Notes: generated by a model not told the origin, from the letters alone. DNA of 64,000 bases from Scalesia atractyloides (GCA_947069175.1 CAMTDV010000017.1:47625137-47689136); one strand, 5' to 3'. Positions 10,485 through 22,559 are shown, counted from the first letter of the stretch. A program made the numbers and translations.

Positions 10485-12182
10485 AACAATTCTACACATA
10501 AACCAATTGTTCATCGTTCATTGTTCATTGTTTATCGTTCATCATTCATTGTTCATCATTCATTGTTCATTGTTCATCGTTCATTGTTCATCATTCATTG
10601 TTCATTGTTCATCGTTCATTGTTCATTGTTCATTGTTCATCGTTCATTGTTCCTCGTAAAGTACTTCTTAGAAATCTTACTATAAAGATAGAAAGATTTA
10701 AGAGCGTACTTCAGACATCCTTTGAGAATCTAACTATGAAGATAGAAAGATTATACAAGGATATAGGTCCTAAAAGACCTCTTTAAATATCATACCATCA
10801 ATCGTCATGTTGCATAATCGGAAATAACACACAAAAAGCACTTAGTAAACATATACATGCCATTCATTTAAGAAAATTTGATTACACATATGAATCACCC
10901 CAAAAGCATTTGGAAAACATAAAAGAGGGTAGCAATGTACTCGCCTGGGATAGCGTACGGATCTTGTTCAAATGATATAACAAAGCTCAAAAGGATCAAG
11001 AGTTCAAGTGTTGAAGTGGTTCAAACACAAAGGATTGATCAAAGATCACCAGAGAAAGCTCCAAGGTGGTTGCAATTCGGATCTATAGCTGATTTGAGTA
11101 TGAAGGTGATTAAAGAATTCAAGAATGGACATGAGTTTGGTATTTATAATGATCCGAAGATCACCAAATCATGACAAGTGTTGGGATAGGTGTTTAGGCA
11201 TGGATTAGTGTCCCATTATGTGTCCAAAATAGAAGAGAAGTGGCAAAATTCGCGTGCTTAGTGTCCTCAATTGAACAGCTGTTGCCAGCTATTTGGTATT
11301 TTAAATTTTCTATGTCTGATAGCTTCTCACGGGCCGCCAGTCATTTAGGCTTAGGGACTTGCGCCCCGCCAGAAGGTCAGAATTTTAAAATTGGCAGAAA
11401 TGGTCCCTACAGCCTCTAAACTTGTTTTTCGACGCGTTTTGGCACTATTAACACCTGTCAACCCAATGTTTAAGCTTTATAAGGACAATAAAGTATAGGG
11501 AACTTGAAATATGACCAAAAATGTTCCAGATGTCAGTTTGTTTGATCGTACAGTCGCGGTTTTCGGTTAATTACGACGAAAAGCGTAACGAACGCGTGTA
11601 TGACCGTAAATGTGTAACGAATGGAATTTTTGCATTCAAATCACTAAAATATAATATTTCAATGATTTCAAAAATTTTGGATGTCCATACATGTTCGGAT
11701 AGCGATTTACGCATAATGGCATAGTTTCGCAAAATTTGCAAAATAGCCCCTGAAGTTACAAAAGGGTGATTTTGCCATACAGAAGCTCTCAAAACTTATT
11801 TCTAAGTTATATAAAGGATATTTAAGGTATGTTAGGCTTGTGTTATTGTTCCGGAGTGTGCATCGCTGCGAGAATCAGCAGACTTTCGTAGTTTGTCGTA
11901 ATTAGTCCCTGTGATCAAATAAGTTTGTTTTTGACACATCAAACCCTCCAAAACTTATTTCTAAGTTATGAAAAGGTTATTTAGGGTGTGTTAAGCTTGT
12001 GTCATTGTATTGGAGTATACATCGTGTTAAACGGCCTTCGTTGGCATACTGGTTTACGGTTTCGCTTATAGAAGATGTATAGGAATTTGAAATCGATCAA
12101 GGACTGAATATGTGAATTTGTTTTTGCAATAAACTCATTTGAATCTGTAAAATGATTAAAATGTCTCAGGTGTCACATTGAA

Positions 12183-12991
12183 GCTCCACTGTCCATGATC
12201 CACTTTGAAATGATAGACCTAGGAAGCCCCTTTATACATGAAAAACATAGTACTTAAAGAGAGAGATCCAAGCCCTTTCGGTCTTGGGTGCGATGGAAAT
12301 GTCGACCTTTGGAACATTGACAATTTTGATTTCATTTTTAACTTCAATCCACTATCCAGTCTTTGATTCTGTTTTATTTTTCGGTGTGACTGGGACATTG
12401 GTCGATTTTATGATCACAGGAGATGTCTTTGCTTTGGCTACCCAGGTTTGTGCCTTAGAAAATGCCTTTTTGATGTATAATTTTGATTCCATCCTTTCAT
12501 TTTTCTTTGATGTTTTACCAACTTCATAGTTTGAAAAGGTTGCAGTTGTTGGTTTCACATTAGAGTTGGAATCATCATTTCTTTTCAAAATCTTTGTGGG
12601 CATAAACTCAGGACCCTTTTTCTTCTCATCTTCTGTGAATTTCTTTTGTCCATGAATAGGTTTTGGATGGCTTTGAGAACATTTTCGTGCAATATGCCCA
12701 ACATTGTTTCATCTATAGCATGTTCTACTGTCGTTTCCAACAGAGTGTTCCAAAGCTTGTTCACGGAGTTTCTTTTCTTTCTTAAACTCGTCATTGGTTT
12801 GTTTCTTGATGATCTCTTTCTCATCTACCGTGTTTGTTCCAAAAACAAACTCAACTTTCTTTGTAAGATTTGGTTTACGACGCTTGTTGTTAGTTTTCTT
12901 CTTTTCAAACCCTAACCCATCCCTTTTGTTCTCAGGATAACTTCTACCTATTTGATGAATTTGTTTGTTAGACCTTTTTGGTTTTGAGTAA
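12183..12991 (-). pseudogene. W gag C-terminus with second zinc knuckle, and start of protease
   Basis: Minus-strand reading continues W's gag after the X insertion. At about 12680-12725 a CCHC knuckle reads CYR, then a stop where the second Cys should be, then NNVGHIARKC, so this knuckle is broken. A basic linker follows (KPIHGQKKF, then PTKILKRND). At 12183-12210 IMDSGAS gives the left half of the protease active site, cut by Z1. A frame change separates 12824-12585 from 12603-12352. Confidence 0.82.
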
Positions 12992-13416
12992 TGAAGGTCC
13001 GTTGTATGGATCGTTCGGGTCCTAATTTGGCAAACCTAAGGTAAACGTGTGGAATCCGTTTGCATGGGCGACATTAGATACTAGTTCTTTAATGTTTAAT
13101 CATTGTTTCATTGATTAGTAGACGTTACAGATCCTGGAAACACTTGGACAGAGCTTCGCCTCTGTCATGACAAAATCTCAGAATCTTACAAATGAGAAAC
13201 CAAAGACTCTTATATATAGTAGTACAAGTTCGCCTGGAATGAGACATGACCAAGTTCGGGCGAACTTGTTCATGTGCACAAGTTCGGGCGAACTTGTTCA
13301 TGTGCTCTACAAGTTCGGGCGAACTTGTCTTATATCACACATAAACTTAACTTTTTTCTCTGAAACACAGACTCAACGTAATACGATGACGTAGGCAACA
13401 GACATATGCATCAACA
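12992..13416 (-). repeat. X 3' LTR
   Basis: 425 bp, read on the minus strand from TGTTGATGCATATGTCTG to GGACCTTCA. It contains three intact and one half AAGTTCG...CGAACTT palindromes (13223-13330) and a TATATATAAGAG box. Homologous to the 5' LTR at 31173 and to both LTRs of Y. Confidence 0.93.
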
Positions 13417-13417
13417 G

Positions 13418-13427
13418 ACTCCCCCTT
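13418..13427 (-). other. X polypurine tract
   Basis: AAGGGGGAGT on the minus strand, one base before the LTR start TGTTGATGC. Y has the same tract at 41736-41744. Confidence 0.85.
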
Positions 13428-15363
13428 AGATGTTGCCGTAGTCATCATTCTTCAATTGAATTCCTAAGTCTTTAATATTCTCTTGATCTTTATTTCTTGA
13501 ATAACTTTAACTTCCTTGATCTTCATATCTTCTTCAATCCTATTCTCTTTTCTTGAGCTTGTCTTGATAAAAACTTTAATCACCATGCTCCCCCTTGCTT
13601 TGAGCTTTCTGGCATCTTCAATCAACGTGTTTTATCTAGCTCCTCCTTGAAATCTACTTCCTGTTTCAAAGTTTCTCAAACACTCAAAGAAACATTTCAG
13701 ATTCAAACTTTGAAACTTTTAAACACAAATATTTCAAATTTTAATCTTCTCATCAGTTTTTAAACTCTTTCAGTTATTCAAGTCTAAATTAATGACCTTG
13801 AATATCTGATTTATGTATCAAGTTCAACTTAATGATCTTGATTAAACGTTTTGACACTAAACTGATGCATTTATTCAAATGTAAGTTTCAACTTAATGAA
13901 CTTTTAAAACTTTTCAGATCAATTTGAAATTTTCAAACTTTTGATTAGCAGCTTTAGATTTTGAAAATCAGCATTTCATCATCAGTGATCAAAACTAAAA
14001 GATAATATAATCTTTTTGTTTTTATGTAATGAATATCAAACTCTAGGTATGTACAAACATATTTACAGACATATTTTTGTTGAGTTTGTGTTAAAGGATC
14101 ATATCAGTTTTATGAGACAAATCACCAGTACCATTGACCTTTTTCATAACACTAAGTTTTAAACAAATTTACCTAGATTGTTGATATGTTTGTCCTCTTA
14201 AACTTCAACACATTTCTCAATTGTTGCATGATACGTTATGTAGAATTAAAAAAACTTGACTTAACTATGGTTCCCATCTTAGAATATACTCCCGTATCAA
14301 GATTCCCTAGATTTCATCTTACAGGTGAGTATAGCGTAATTGATATCTGTATCTAGGTTATGCGAGACCTTGAGAGCTCAGGTTAGTACCATCATACCGA
14401 CAGAGAGATGAAGGCTCGACTTATAAGGTAGTGTTCTAATTTTGGAATCTTTTGACTTCAATTGATTAGATCTTTCGATTTTTTTTGCTGCCGTTTTATG
14501 GGATTTTAGCAAAAGCATTATAGAAGTTCTAGGCTATTGCTTACACAAAATCAGAAGAACTTGTATAATACCCCAGATATCAACCATCTATAAAGACCTC
14601 GTATCTCAGAATCAGGCAATCTCTCAAACAACTTTTTTGAAGTACTAAGTCCATATATCCGTGAAATGTTAATCCACAAGTTTAAGCAGTTGTAAAATTT
14701 AATTTATATCCCGGAAACAATTTACTGAAAGTGTAAAGCCTATGAACACATCCACATTAAGACTTGTTTATTACTTTTTAAATTTTACAAATCCTTAACG
14801 TACTGTGATAGTTCACTGATGAACTATCATTTCCATTTATCCACAAAACTCTTTTTGCCTTTTTCAATGTTTTTGTACTTTTCGTATTTAATATGTTTTT
14901 GGATTTTTTGAATATTTTTTCTCCCCCTAAAATTCAAATACATATTTTTGGAATTTTTGATTTATAGAAAAACATAGACCAATCGATGAGAATCATTTCA
15001 ATTCGCCATCCATTACTTCTTCATAAATTTTCTTTTAAGCACTCTCCCCCTCATGATGACAAAAACCTTGACACCTTTGTGTTTATAACTATTTATACCC
15101 CTGGGTTTTGTCTATTTAACAGTGAGGGTTCTGTGAAACTTTTCAATTTTTTTTCAAAAATTTGTAAAATTTTCAAGTAAACGTTAGTAAAACATGTTTT
15201 CGAAATTTTCTCTAAAAATTTTTCAAAAATTGTAGAGTAAACATTATTTGAAATGTAATAAGGCCTTTATGTAAAACTTGATAACCCGACCCGTCTTCAA
15301 TATGTGCCACGGAATTCCATTCTCAGTAATTTACTTTTATCTCAGAAGTTCATGCACAAAAAT
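13428..15363 (-). other. X non-coding 3' region in place of pol
   Basis: No protease, integrase or RT motif. The minus strand aligns by eye with Y 39146-41735 over most of its length, so the region has been kept as a unit. It has further PPT-like tracts (15041-15050 and 13585-13594) and the conserved non-coding block at 14270-14340. Confidence 0.75.
14270..14340 (-). other. Conserved non-coding block, X copy
   Basis: On the minus strand: TATACTCACCTGTAAGAT, then CTTGATACGGGAGTATATTC and GATGGGA. TATACTC can pair with GAGTATA across the block. The same layout is in Y (40083-40146) and, more diverged, in R (27061-27130). Function unknown. Confidence 0.6.
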
Positions 15364-17039
15364 TCAAACAATTAATAGTGACACCCAAGCCTTTGCAGTC
15401 TTAGGCGTTGTTTCTTCAACCTTAATTTTGATTTTCTTTACACAATCAAGTTTATTTAGGACTTTCTCAAGTTTTGGAAAGTCCTTTAAACTTTCAATCT
15501 TCACTGATTGTGTAGATTCTTTTTCTTTCACCAACCATGATTGATTTTTCGTTAAAGCTTTCTTGAAATACAATGTAGAAACTTTTTGTTCATAACTATT
15601 CGAGGATTCAAAATTTGAAAACTTAGTAATAATTGGTTCACCTTGTTTATAGTTTCTGTACATTGTTTCAAAACCTGAGTTGGTATTTTCAAATCTTCAG
15701 AATTTTTCTTATCAATATGAATAGGTTTCGAATTAATTTGTAGACATTTTTTAGCAATGTGTCCAGTTACCCCACAAATATGACACACCCTGTTATCATA
15801 TCGTTTTCTATCAAACCATACACTCAAATCATAACACTGATTTGACGTGTGATAGCAATCTTTCCTACTTCTTCTGCAACTTTGATTTGACGTTGAAGTT
15901 CTACGGTCCGACCTGCACCACTTATTTTCAAATTTTTGTGAGTTTTGTTTTACAATTTTTGTGAATTTCTATATTGAGTGGATGATCGTATCGATGAGCT
16001 TTTATTTTTCTTTTGAAAGTTTTTAGAATTTTTAAAACTTTGTTTTTCCTTTTGCTTTTGTTTTTCATTCTGTTTAGAAGGTTTTTGCGTTGAGCATTCA
16101 CCTTTTTCAGTAGATTGTAGAACAGTTTCTTGAAATTTTTCTTTTAGTTTTAAAAAGATTTCATTTTTTCTCATTTTTAGCACTTTTATCATCGGTATCA
16201 TCATCACAGTTCTCGATTATGACCTTGTCATAATTTGTGATCTTGTCACTTATTGAAATTTCTTTTTTATTTCCGTTGATCGGTTTTGGACATATATGAT
16301 ATAACTTTAATGAGAAAGTCACAAAACCTTTCAATAACTTTTCTGAATTAACAACTTTATTTTTAACAGTTTCAACTTCTTTTTCAAGTTGAGTAATTTT
16401 CTCAATATAAGAATTTATTGCGTTTTGATTTTATATATTTAAGTTTTCAATTTTTTTTTCATTTTTAAATATTTTTTTTTCATTTTGAAAATTTACTACC
16501 ATTTGTAATTTTTCATTTTCTAAAATTTTTATTTTGTTTTCAAATTCTTTTAATTTTCATTTTCTTTTAATTTTTTATTTTCTAATGTCAAACTCTCAAT
16601 CTCACTCAAGAGTTTGGCATTATCTGCCCGATAGATAGCTACATCATAAACTGGGCAGACTGGTTTAGAACTTGAAAATCCATTTGTAGATGTACTTGAA
16701 AGTTGAGCTTCACAGTTTTTAACCACTACATTCTCTTCTCTCTTCACCTGATCATTCCTTTATTAATGACAAGTTCAGATTTCTTTAGCAATTCCACGTT
16801 CCCAACTTGGACTTTCCTTTAGTACAATTAAGTATTTTGCCCATTCACCCTTCGGAAGTACATCAGCCAACTTGTCAATGTACTCTTTCTGTTTTAAGAA
16901 GATCATGTTTTGTCATCTGAATCTTCAACTGACAGAAGCATTTTATCATTTGTTTCATTGATTCGCCTTTGATCATTGTGAAGATGTTAAACTCTTTCAT
17001 GATTAGAGCCTTCTTGCTCTTGATCATCTCAGCACACTC
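15364..17039 (-). pseudogene. Copia Gag of X: UBN2 core, coiled coil, zinc knuckle
   Basis: Continues the N-terminal piece at 30446-30218 across R. At 17039-16780 the UBN2 capsid-like core is recognisable (KSKKALIMKEFNIF, KGESMKQMI, then frame-shifted LP.GEWAKYL). At 16747-16320 there is a Lys/Glu/Asn-rich coiled coil, followed by basic Lys/Gln stretches (16207-15950). The zinc knuckle CHICGVTGHIAKKC at about 15795-15750 has all four metal ligands (CX2CX4HX4C). The tail ends at 15364. Several frame changes make it a pseudogene. Confidence 0.85.
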
Positions 17040-17044
17040 CAGAT

Positions 17045-17517
17045 TGTTGGAACTTTTGAGATCATTGATACCAGACTAAACTAGGTTTTGGATAGTTTTA
17101 TGTTAGTTTACAATGTTTTAGATAGTTCAGGGACTGAAAGTGTAATTTTGGGAATCTTTGTACTGTCCAGCTTATTTAATCTTCTAGCGTATTTATTAAT
17201 TACGCTGGATGGTCAGTACCTATATATATGTTGTTTAATGAAACCCTAGCTCCAAGGTTCTAGGACTAGCAACTTTTGGTGATTTCTTGTGTTGTGATTT
17301 CTGTGTTTGTTCTTGTGCTTAATCCGTATATCAAGGTTCGTAAATCGTTGTCATCATTTGAGATTCAAATACAACATTAGTGTCTATCATCAAAGCAAGA
17401 ATCTTCATCTTCATTCTTGATTTTTTCTTATGTCTTCACATTCAAACACTTAATCAATAGGTGTTTTGAGTGATAACAATCAAACCACTGTGATCCGTAG
17501 TCTATTTGGGACTCACA
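17045..17517 (+). repeat. R 5' LTR
   Basis: 473 bp from TGTTGGAAC to GGGACTCACA. A TATA box CCTATATATATG lies at 17219-17230, and TCCGTATATCAAGGTTCG follows downstream. The 3' LTR at 29742 matches closely but starts TTTTGTAAC. Confidence 0.93.
17219..17230 (+). promoter_or_regulatory. TATA box of R LTR
   Basis: CCTATATATATG in the middle of the LTR, about 40 bp before the AAACCCTAGCTCC segment. The same box occurs in the 3' LTR and in the partial LTRs at 19395 and 22632, so each internal partial LTR still carries a potential promoter. Confidence 0.6.
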
Positions 17518-17520
17518 ATT

Positions 17521-17532
17521 TGGTATTAGAGC
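17521..17532 (+). other. R primer-binding site (tRNA-Met)
   Basis: TGGTATTAGAGC three bases after the LTR end, complementary to the 3' end of initiator tRNA-Met with one change (TGGTATCAGAGC elsewhere). PBS-like copies recur at 19690, 20194, 20700 and 22933 in the duplicated blocks. Confidence 0.85.
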
Positions 17533-17769
17533 CTTTGTGCTCTTGATTGTTTGATTTTGTTGAGATTTTTCAAGTTTTGAAAAATTTCAAAGTTTCATGG
17601 TTTTTCAATTTTTTGGGCTTAAAATGAGTTGATTTGGTGTGATTAATTGTTGGGTTATGGTAATCAGTGTTTGGACAAACATTTGGGTCATTTTGGTACA
17701 AAGAATCAAGGATTTTGAGTCTTTTTTTGGGTGATTAGAGGGTTTTTGTTCGTGTTTAAACCCTTCTGG

Positions 17770-18020
17770 GCGTAATTATTTTTAAGGTAGTGTATTTAAT
17801 TTTGAAGACGGCGTAATTATTTTGAAGGCAGCGTATTTAATTTTGAAGGCAACGTATTTATCTTGAAGGTGACGTATTTATTTTGAAGGCAGTGTAATTA
17901 ATATTGAAGGCATCGTATTTATCTTGAAGGTGACGTATTTATTTTGAAGGCAATGTATTTAATTTTGAAGGCAGTGTATTTATCTTGAAGGTGGCGTATT
18001 TATTTTAAAGGAGGAGTATT
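17770..18020 (+). repeat. R leader minisatellite, copy A
   Basis: About twelve degenerate units of 19-22 bp, of the type CGTATTTATCTTGAAGGTGA or TGTAATTAATTTTGAAGGCA. The CGTATTTA/CGTAATTA phrase also appears in the LTR and in the sequence before gag. Homologous arrays follow in blocks B to E. Confidence 0.85.
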
Positions 18021-18319
18021 TATCCGAAGGCGACTTCTGGGTCAGTGGTATAAATCTTTTGCGATTTTATCACGGTGTTCGGCTGTGGGTCTGATCTGTC
18101 AGCGTAATTGGTTTTGTCGCCGGTCAGAGAAACTTGTCACTCAGACCAACGAAAATGAATTCGTGAGCGCATTTGACTGATCGGTTTTAGAACTGATTGA
18201 CCAGTGTAATTAAGTCTAGTCACATATATCAGTGTATTTAGCAGTGTATTTGTGACCAGTTCCAGTTTACCTGCGTAATTATCTTGCTGTTAATAAACTA
18301 AATTTAAAACCGAATCAAA

Positions 18320-19155
18320 ATGTTTCTAAATCAGTTAACCCGCATTGAACAAGTTGAACTTGAAACCAACACTGGAACCCAAGATCTTGTTCAGAAAGAA
18401 TATGACATGTTTGAAAGTATTCATGGAGAAAGTCTGTCAGATCAATCAGCCGTTTTCTAAATGTGTTAACAAAAATGAAGAAAGTTGGTAATCCCGTTGC
18501 CAACTATGCTTCAATCAAGAAGCTTTTGGACTCTCTTCCAAAAGAATGGAGCTTACAATGTATGATGTTCAAAAGACACTTCTTGTGTAGTACAACTCCA
18601 GTCACTCTCTCGGATCTGATCAACACAATAAAAGCCTTTCAAATGGACGTGCTTAAGAGAGAAATGAATCAGGTTGGATACTCTCAAAAATCTGTCCAAT
18701 CCACTGTTGCTGTTATTCCCAAGAACATGGCATTACTTGCCCCCATAACCTTAGTTGGTTCAAACTCCCAGGCTGCTAGTACATCATACTTTAACGCTTC
18801 CGCAAACTCTACAAAGGCTCCACAGTCTAACGAGAAAACTACTGTGGTTGGTGATGCTCAAGCTATGAAGGAGGAAGAAGGTAGCAATGCAAAAAGTGGA
18901 AAGATAGAAGAAAATATTCTTGGAGAAGCAATGAAATTCGAGTCCGCCAAAGAAAAGGAGGAAAAGGAATTGGTAAACAGCATTCCCTATGAATTCAAAG
19001 CCAAATTGTGCTCAAAACCGTGTATAAACGTCGTGGCTCATTACAAATCGCTCATTCGTGACCTTATTAGAGAAAAAGAAAAAGTCTTACGAGTAATAAG
19101 AAATGAAACTGAACGAAGCTGCATATCAGAGAAAGTTGAACTCAACTTTAACTGA
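18320..19155 (+). pseudogene. R gag copy A, frameshifted
   Basis: Starts MFLNQLTRIEQVEL at 18320. A one-base deletion near 18442 (GATCAATCAG against GATCATATCAG in the other copies) breaks the frame. The rest reads on at 18463-19155. It matches the C-terminal half of the copia UBN2 gag domain (GESLSDHISRFL, LPKEWSLQ, LINTIKAFEMDV). The N-terminal half of UBN2 is absent: the start lies directly after the leader in all three copies. Confidence 0.85.
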
Positions 19156-19340
19156 AATGCAATCTTTAAAGGAGTTGCTTTTTAAGAAAGATTTTCTAAT
19201 AAACAATCAAGCTAAAAGGCTAGAAAATTCTGAAATAAAAAAACTAAACTACAACTCACCATTGATAAATGGAACATAAGTAAAAAGGCACTGGTTGATA
19301 TTGAGAATAGTCAACGACCGACGTACGTAAAGGACGACAT

Positions 19341-19686
19341 TGGGAATCTTTGTACTGTCCAGCGTATTTATTAATTACGCTGGTTGGTCAGTACCTATAT
19401 ATATGTGTTTTAATGAATCCCTAGCTCCAAGGTTCTAGGACTAGCAACTTTTGGTGATTTCTTGTGTTGTGATTTCTGTGTTTGTTCTTGTGCTTAATCC
19501 GTATATCAAGGTTCGTAAATCGTAATTATCGTTTGGGATTCAAATACAACATTAGTGTCTATCATCAAAGCAAGAATCTTCATCTTCATTTTTTTCTTAT
19601 ATCTTCACATTCAAACACTTAATCAATAGGTGTTTTGAGTGATAACAATCAAACCACTGTGATCCGTAGTCTATTCAGGACTCACA
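19341..19686 (+). repeat. Partial R LTR, block B
   Basis: LTR lacking its first 100 bp or so: it begins at TTGGGAATCTTTGTACTG and runs to GGACTCACA. The junction with gag-downstream DNA is at the shared TTGGG (gag side GACATTGGG, LTR side TTTTGGG). It is followed by a PBS-like site at 19690 and a leader. Confidence 0.9.
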
Positions 19687-20142
19687 ATTTGGTATCAGAG
19701 CCTTTGTACTCTTGATTGTTTGATTTTTGTTGAGATTTTTCAAGTTTTGAAGATTTTTCAAAGTTTTATGGTTTTTCAAATTTTTAGGCTTAAAATGAGT
19801 TGATTTGGTGTGATTAATTGTTGGGTTGTTGTAATCAGAGTTTGGACAAATATTTGGGTCATTTTGGTACAAAGAATCATGGATTTTGAGTTGTTTTTGG
19901 TGATTAGAGGGTTTTTGTTCGTGTTTAAACCCTTCTGGGCGTAATTATTTTTAAGGTAGTGTATTTAATTTTGAAGACGGCGTAATTATTTTAAAGGCAG
20001 AGTATTTATTTTGAAGGCAGTGTAATTAATTTTGAAGGCAACATATTTAATTTATAAGGCAACGTATTTATCTTGAAGGTGGCGTATTTATTTTGAAGGC
20101 AGTGTAATTAATATTGAAGGCAACGTATTTATCTTGAAGGTG

Positions 20143-20647
20143 AGTGATAACAATCAAACACTGTGATCCGTAGTCTATTCAGGACTCACAATTTGATATC
20201 AGAGCCTTTGTACTCTTGATTGTTTGATTTTTGTTGAGATTTTTCAAGTTTTGAAGATTTTTCAAAGTTTCATGGTTTTTCAAATTTTTGGGCTTAAAAT
20301 GAGTTGATTTGGTGTGATTAATTGTTGGGTTGTTGTAATCAGTGTTTGGACAAACATTTGGGTCATTTTGGTACAAAGAATCATGGATTTTGAGTTGTTT
20401 TTGGGTGATTAGAGGGTTTTTCTTCGTGTTTAAACCCTTCTGGGCGTAATTATTTTTAAGGTTGTGTATTTAATTTTGAAGACGGCGTAATTATTTTAAA
20501 GGCAGAGTATTTATTTTGAAGGCAGTGTAATTAATTTTGAAGGCAGCATATTTAATTTATAAGGCAACGTATTTATCTTGAAGGTGGCGTATTTATTTTG
20601 AAGGCAGTGTAATTAATATTGAAGGCATCGTATTTATCTTGAAGGTG
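20143..20647 (+). repeat. 505-bp leader tandem repeats, blocks B, C and D
   Basis: Three leader copies follow each other at 19690, 20194 and 20700 (PBS-like positions), 504 and 506 bp apart. The joints at 20143 and 20648 fuse leader CTTGAAGGTGA to LTR-end GAGTGATAACAATC at a short shared GTGA. Blocks B and C have no gag. Confidence 0.9.
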
Positions 20648-21540
20648 AGTGATAACAATCAAACCACTGTGATCCGTAGTCTATTCAGGACTCACAATTT
20701 GGTATCAGAGCCTTTGTACTCTTGATTGTTTGATTTTTGTTGAGATTTTTCAAGTTTTGAAGATTTTTCAAAGTTTCATGGTTTTTCAAATTTTTGGGCT
20801 TAAAATGAGTTGATTTGGTATGATTAATTGTTGGGTTGTTCTAATCAGTGTTTGGACAAACATTTGGGTCATTTTGGTACAAAGAATCATGGATTTTGAG
20901 TTGTTTTTGGGTGATTAGAGGGTTTTTGTTCGTGTTTAAACCCTTCTGGGCGTAATTATTTTTAAGGTAGTGTATTTAATTTTGAAGACGGCGTAATTAT
21001 TTTAAAGGCAGAGTATTTATTTTGAAGGCAGTGTAATTAATTTTGAAGGCAGCATATTTAATTTATAAGGCAACGTATTTATCTTGAAGGTGGCGTATTT
21101 ATTTTGAAGGCAGTGTAATTAATATTGAAGGCATCGTATTTATCTTGAAGGTGACGTATTTATTTTGAAGGCAGTATATTTAATTTTGAAGGCAATGTAT
21201 TTATCTTGAAGGTGGCGTATTTATTTTAAAGGAGGAGTATTTATCCGAAGGCGACTTCGGGGTCAGTGGTATAAATCTTTTGCGATTTTATCACCGTGTT
21301 CGACTGTGGGTCTGATCTGTCAGCGTAATTGGATTTGTCGCCGGTCAAAGAAACTTGTCACTCAGACCAACGAAAATGAATTCGTGAGCGCATTTGACTG
21401 ATTGGCTTTAGAACTGATTGACCAGCGTAATTAAGTCTAGTCACATATATCAGTGTATTTAGCAGTGTATTTGTGACCAGTTCCAGTTTACCTGCGTAAT
21501 TATCTTGCTATTAATAAACTGAATTTAAAACCGAATCAAA

Positions 21541-22377
21541 ATGTTTCTAAATCAGTTAACCCGCATTGAACAAGTTGAACTTGAAACCAACACTGGAACC
21601 CAAGATCTTGTTCAGAAAGAATATGACATGTTCGAAAGTATTCATGGAGAAAGTCTGTCAGATCATATCAGCCGTTTTCTGAATGTGTTAACAAAAATGA
21701 AGAAAGTTGGTAATCCCGTTGCCAACTATGCTTCAATCAAGAAGCTTTTGGACTCTCTTCCAAAAGAATGGAGCTTACAATGTATGATGTTCAAAAAACA
21801 CTTCTTGTGTAGTACAACTCCAGTCACTCTCTCGGATCTGATCAACACAATAAAGGCCTTTGAAATGGACGTGCTTAAGAGAGAAATGAATCAGGTTGGA
21901 TACTCTCAGAAATCTGTCCAATCCACTGTTGCTGTTGTTTCCAAGAATATGGCATTACTTGCCCCCATAACCTCAGTTGGTTCAAACTCCCAGGCTGCTA
22001 GTGCATCATACTTTAACGCTTCCGCAAACTCTACAAAGGCTCCACAGTCTAACGAGAAAACTACTGTGGTTGGTGATGCTCAAGCTATGAAGGAGGAAGA
22101 AGGTAGCAATGCGAAAAGTGGAAAGATAGAAGAAAATATTCTTGGAGAAGCAATGAAATTCGAGTCCGCCAAAGAAAAGGAGGAAAAGGAATTGGTAAAC
22201 AACATTCCCTATGAATTCAAAGCCAAATTGTGCTCAAAACCCTGTATGAACGTCGTGGCTCATTACAAATCGCTCAATTGTGACCTTATTAGAGAAAAAG
22301 AAAAAGACTTACGAGTAATAAGAAATGAAACTGAACGAAGCTGCATATCAGAGAAAGTTGAACTCAACTTTAACTGA
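21541..22377 (+). CDS. R gag copy D (UBN2 C-half), intact reading
   Basis: 278 codons starting MFLNQLTRIEQVELETNTG, with no internal stop. The UBN2 C-half is at residues 30-115, followed by a Ser/Thr-rich linker (NASANSTKAPQSN) and a Lys/Glu-rich, probably coiled-coil region (residues 185-230). It ends ELNFN before the coiled-coil segment that continues in the full-length version. There is no zinc knuckle, so as it stands it would make a capsid fragment without nucleocapsid. Nearly identical to copy E, so the duplication is recent. Expression is unproven. Confidence 0.75.
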   Translation: MFLNQLTRIEQVELETNTGTQDLVQKEYDMFESIHGESLSDHISRFLNVLTKMKKVGNPVANYASIKKLLDSLPKEWSLQCMMFKKHFLCSTTPVTLSDLINTIKAFEMDVLKREMNQVGYSQKSVQSTVAVVSKNMALLAPITSVGSNSQAASASYFNASANSTKAPQSNEKTTVVGDAQAMKEEEGSNAKSGKIEENILGEAMKFESAKEKEEKELVNNIPYEFKAKLCSKPCMNVVAHYKSLNCDLIREKEKDLRVIRNETERSCISEKVELNFN

Positions 22378-22559
22378 AATGCAATCTTTAAAGGAGTTGC
22401 TTTTTAAGAAAGATTTTATTATAAACGATCAAGCTAAAGGCTAGAAAATTCTGAAATAAAAAACTAAACTACAACTCACCATTGATAAATGGAACATAAG
22501 TAAAAAGGCACTGGTTGATATTGAGAATAGCCAACGACCGACGTACGTAAAGGACGACA

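Larger units (their letters stand above)
2727..12177 (-). mobile_element. Z1: gypsy-type element with giant LTRs and only a gag (non-autonomous)
   Basis: Two direct LTRs of about 2.83 kb (2727-5556 and 9332-12177) start TGTAACACC and end GGTGTCACA or CTGTCACA. They enclose only 3.8 kb of internal DNA. The polarity is minus: a PPT-like tract (AAAGTAGGGGAGAC on the minus strand) abuts the left LTR and a tRNA-Met-like PBS abuts the right one. The single recognisable gene is a gypsy gag at 6986-8092. No protease, RT, RNase H or integrase was found. Flanks are ACGAA on the left and TTGAA on the right, an imperfect 5-bp target duplication inside W's protease. This is a large-retrotransposon-derivative-like element that keeps gag and depends on a partner. 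Confidence 0.88.
9332..12177 (-). repeat. Z1 5' LTR
   Basis: Partner of 2727-5556, 2846 bp. It includes hairpin modules H4 and H5 and the CATTGTTC array. The scattered differences between the two LTRs show that the insertion is not very recent. Confidence 0.93.

Noticed and set aside
12284..12915. Plus-strand readings of 80-90 codons
   Set aside because: They are antisense to W gag with its zinc knuckle, which explains the openness.
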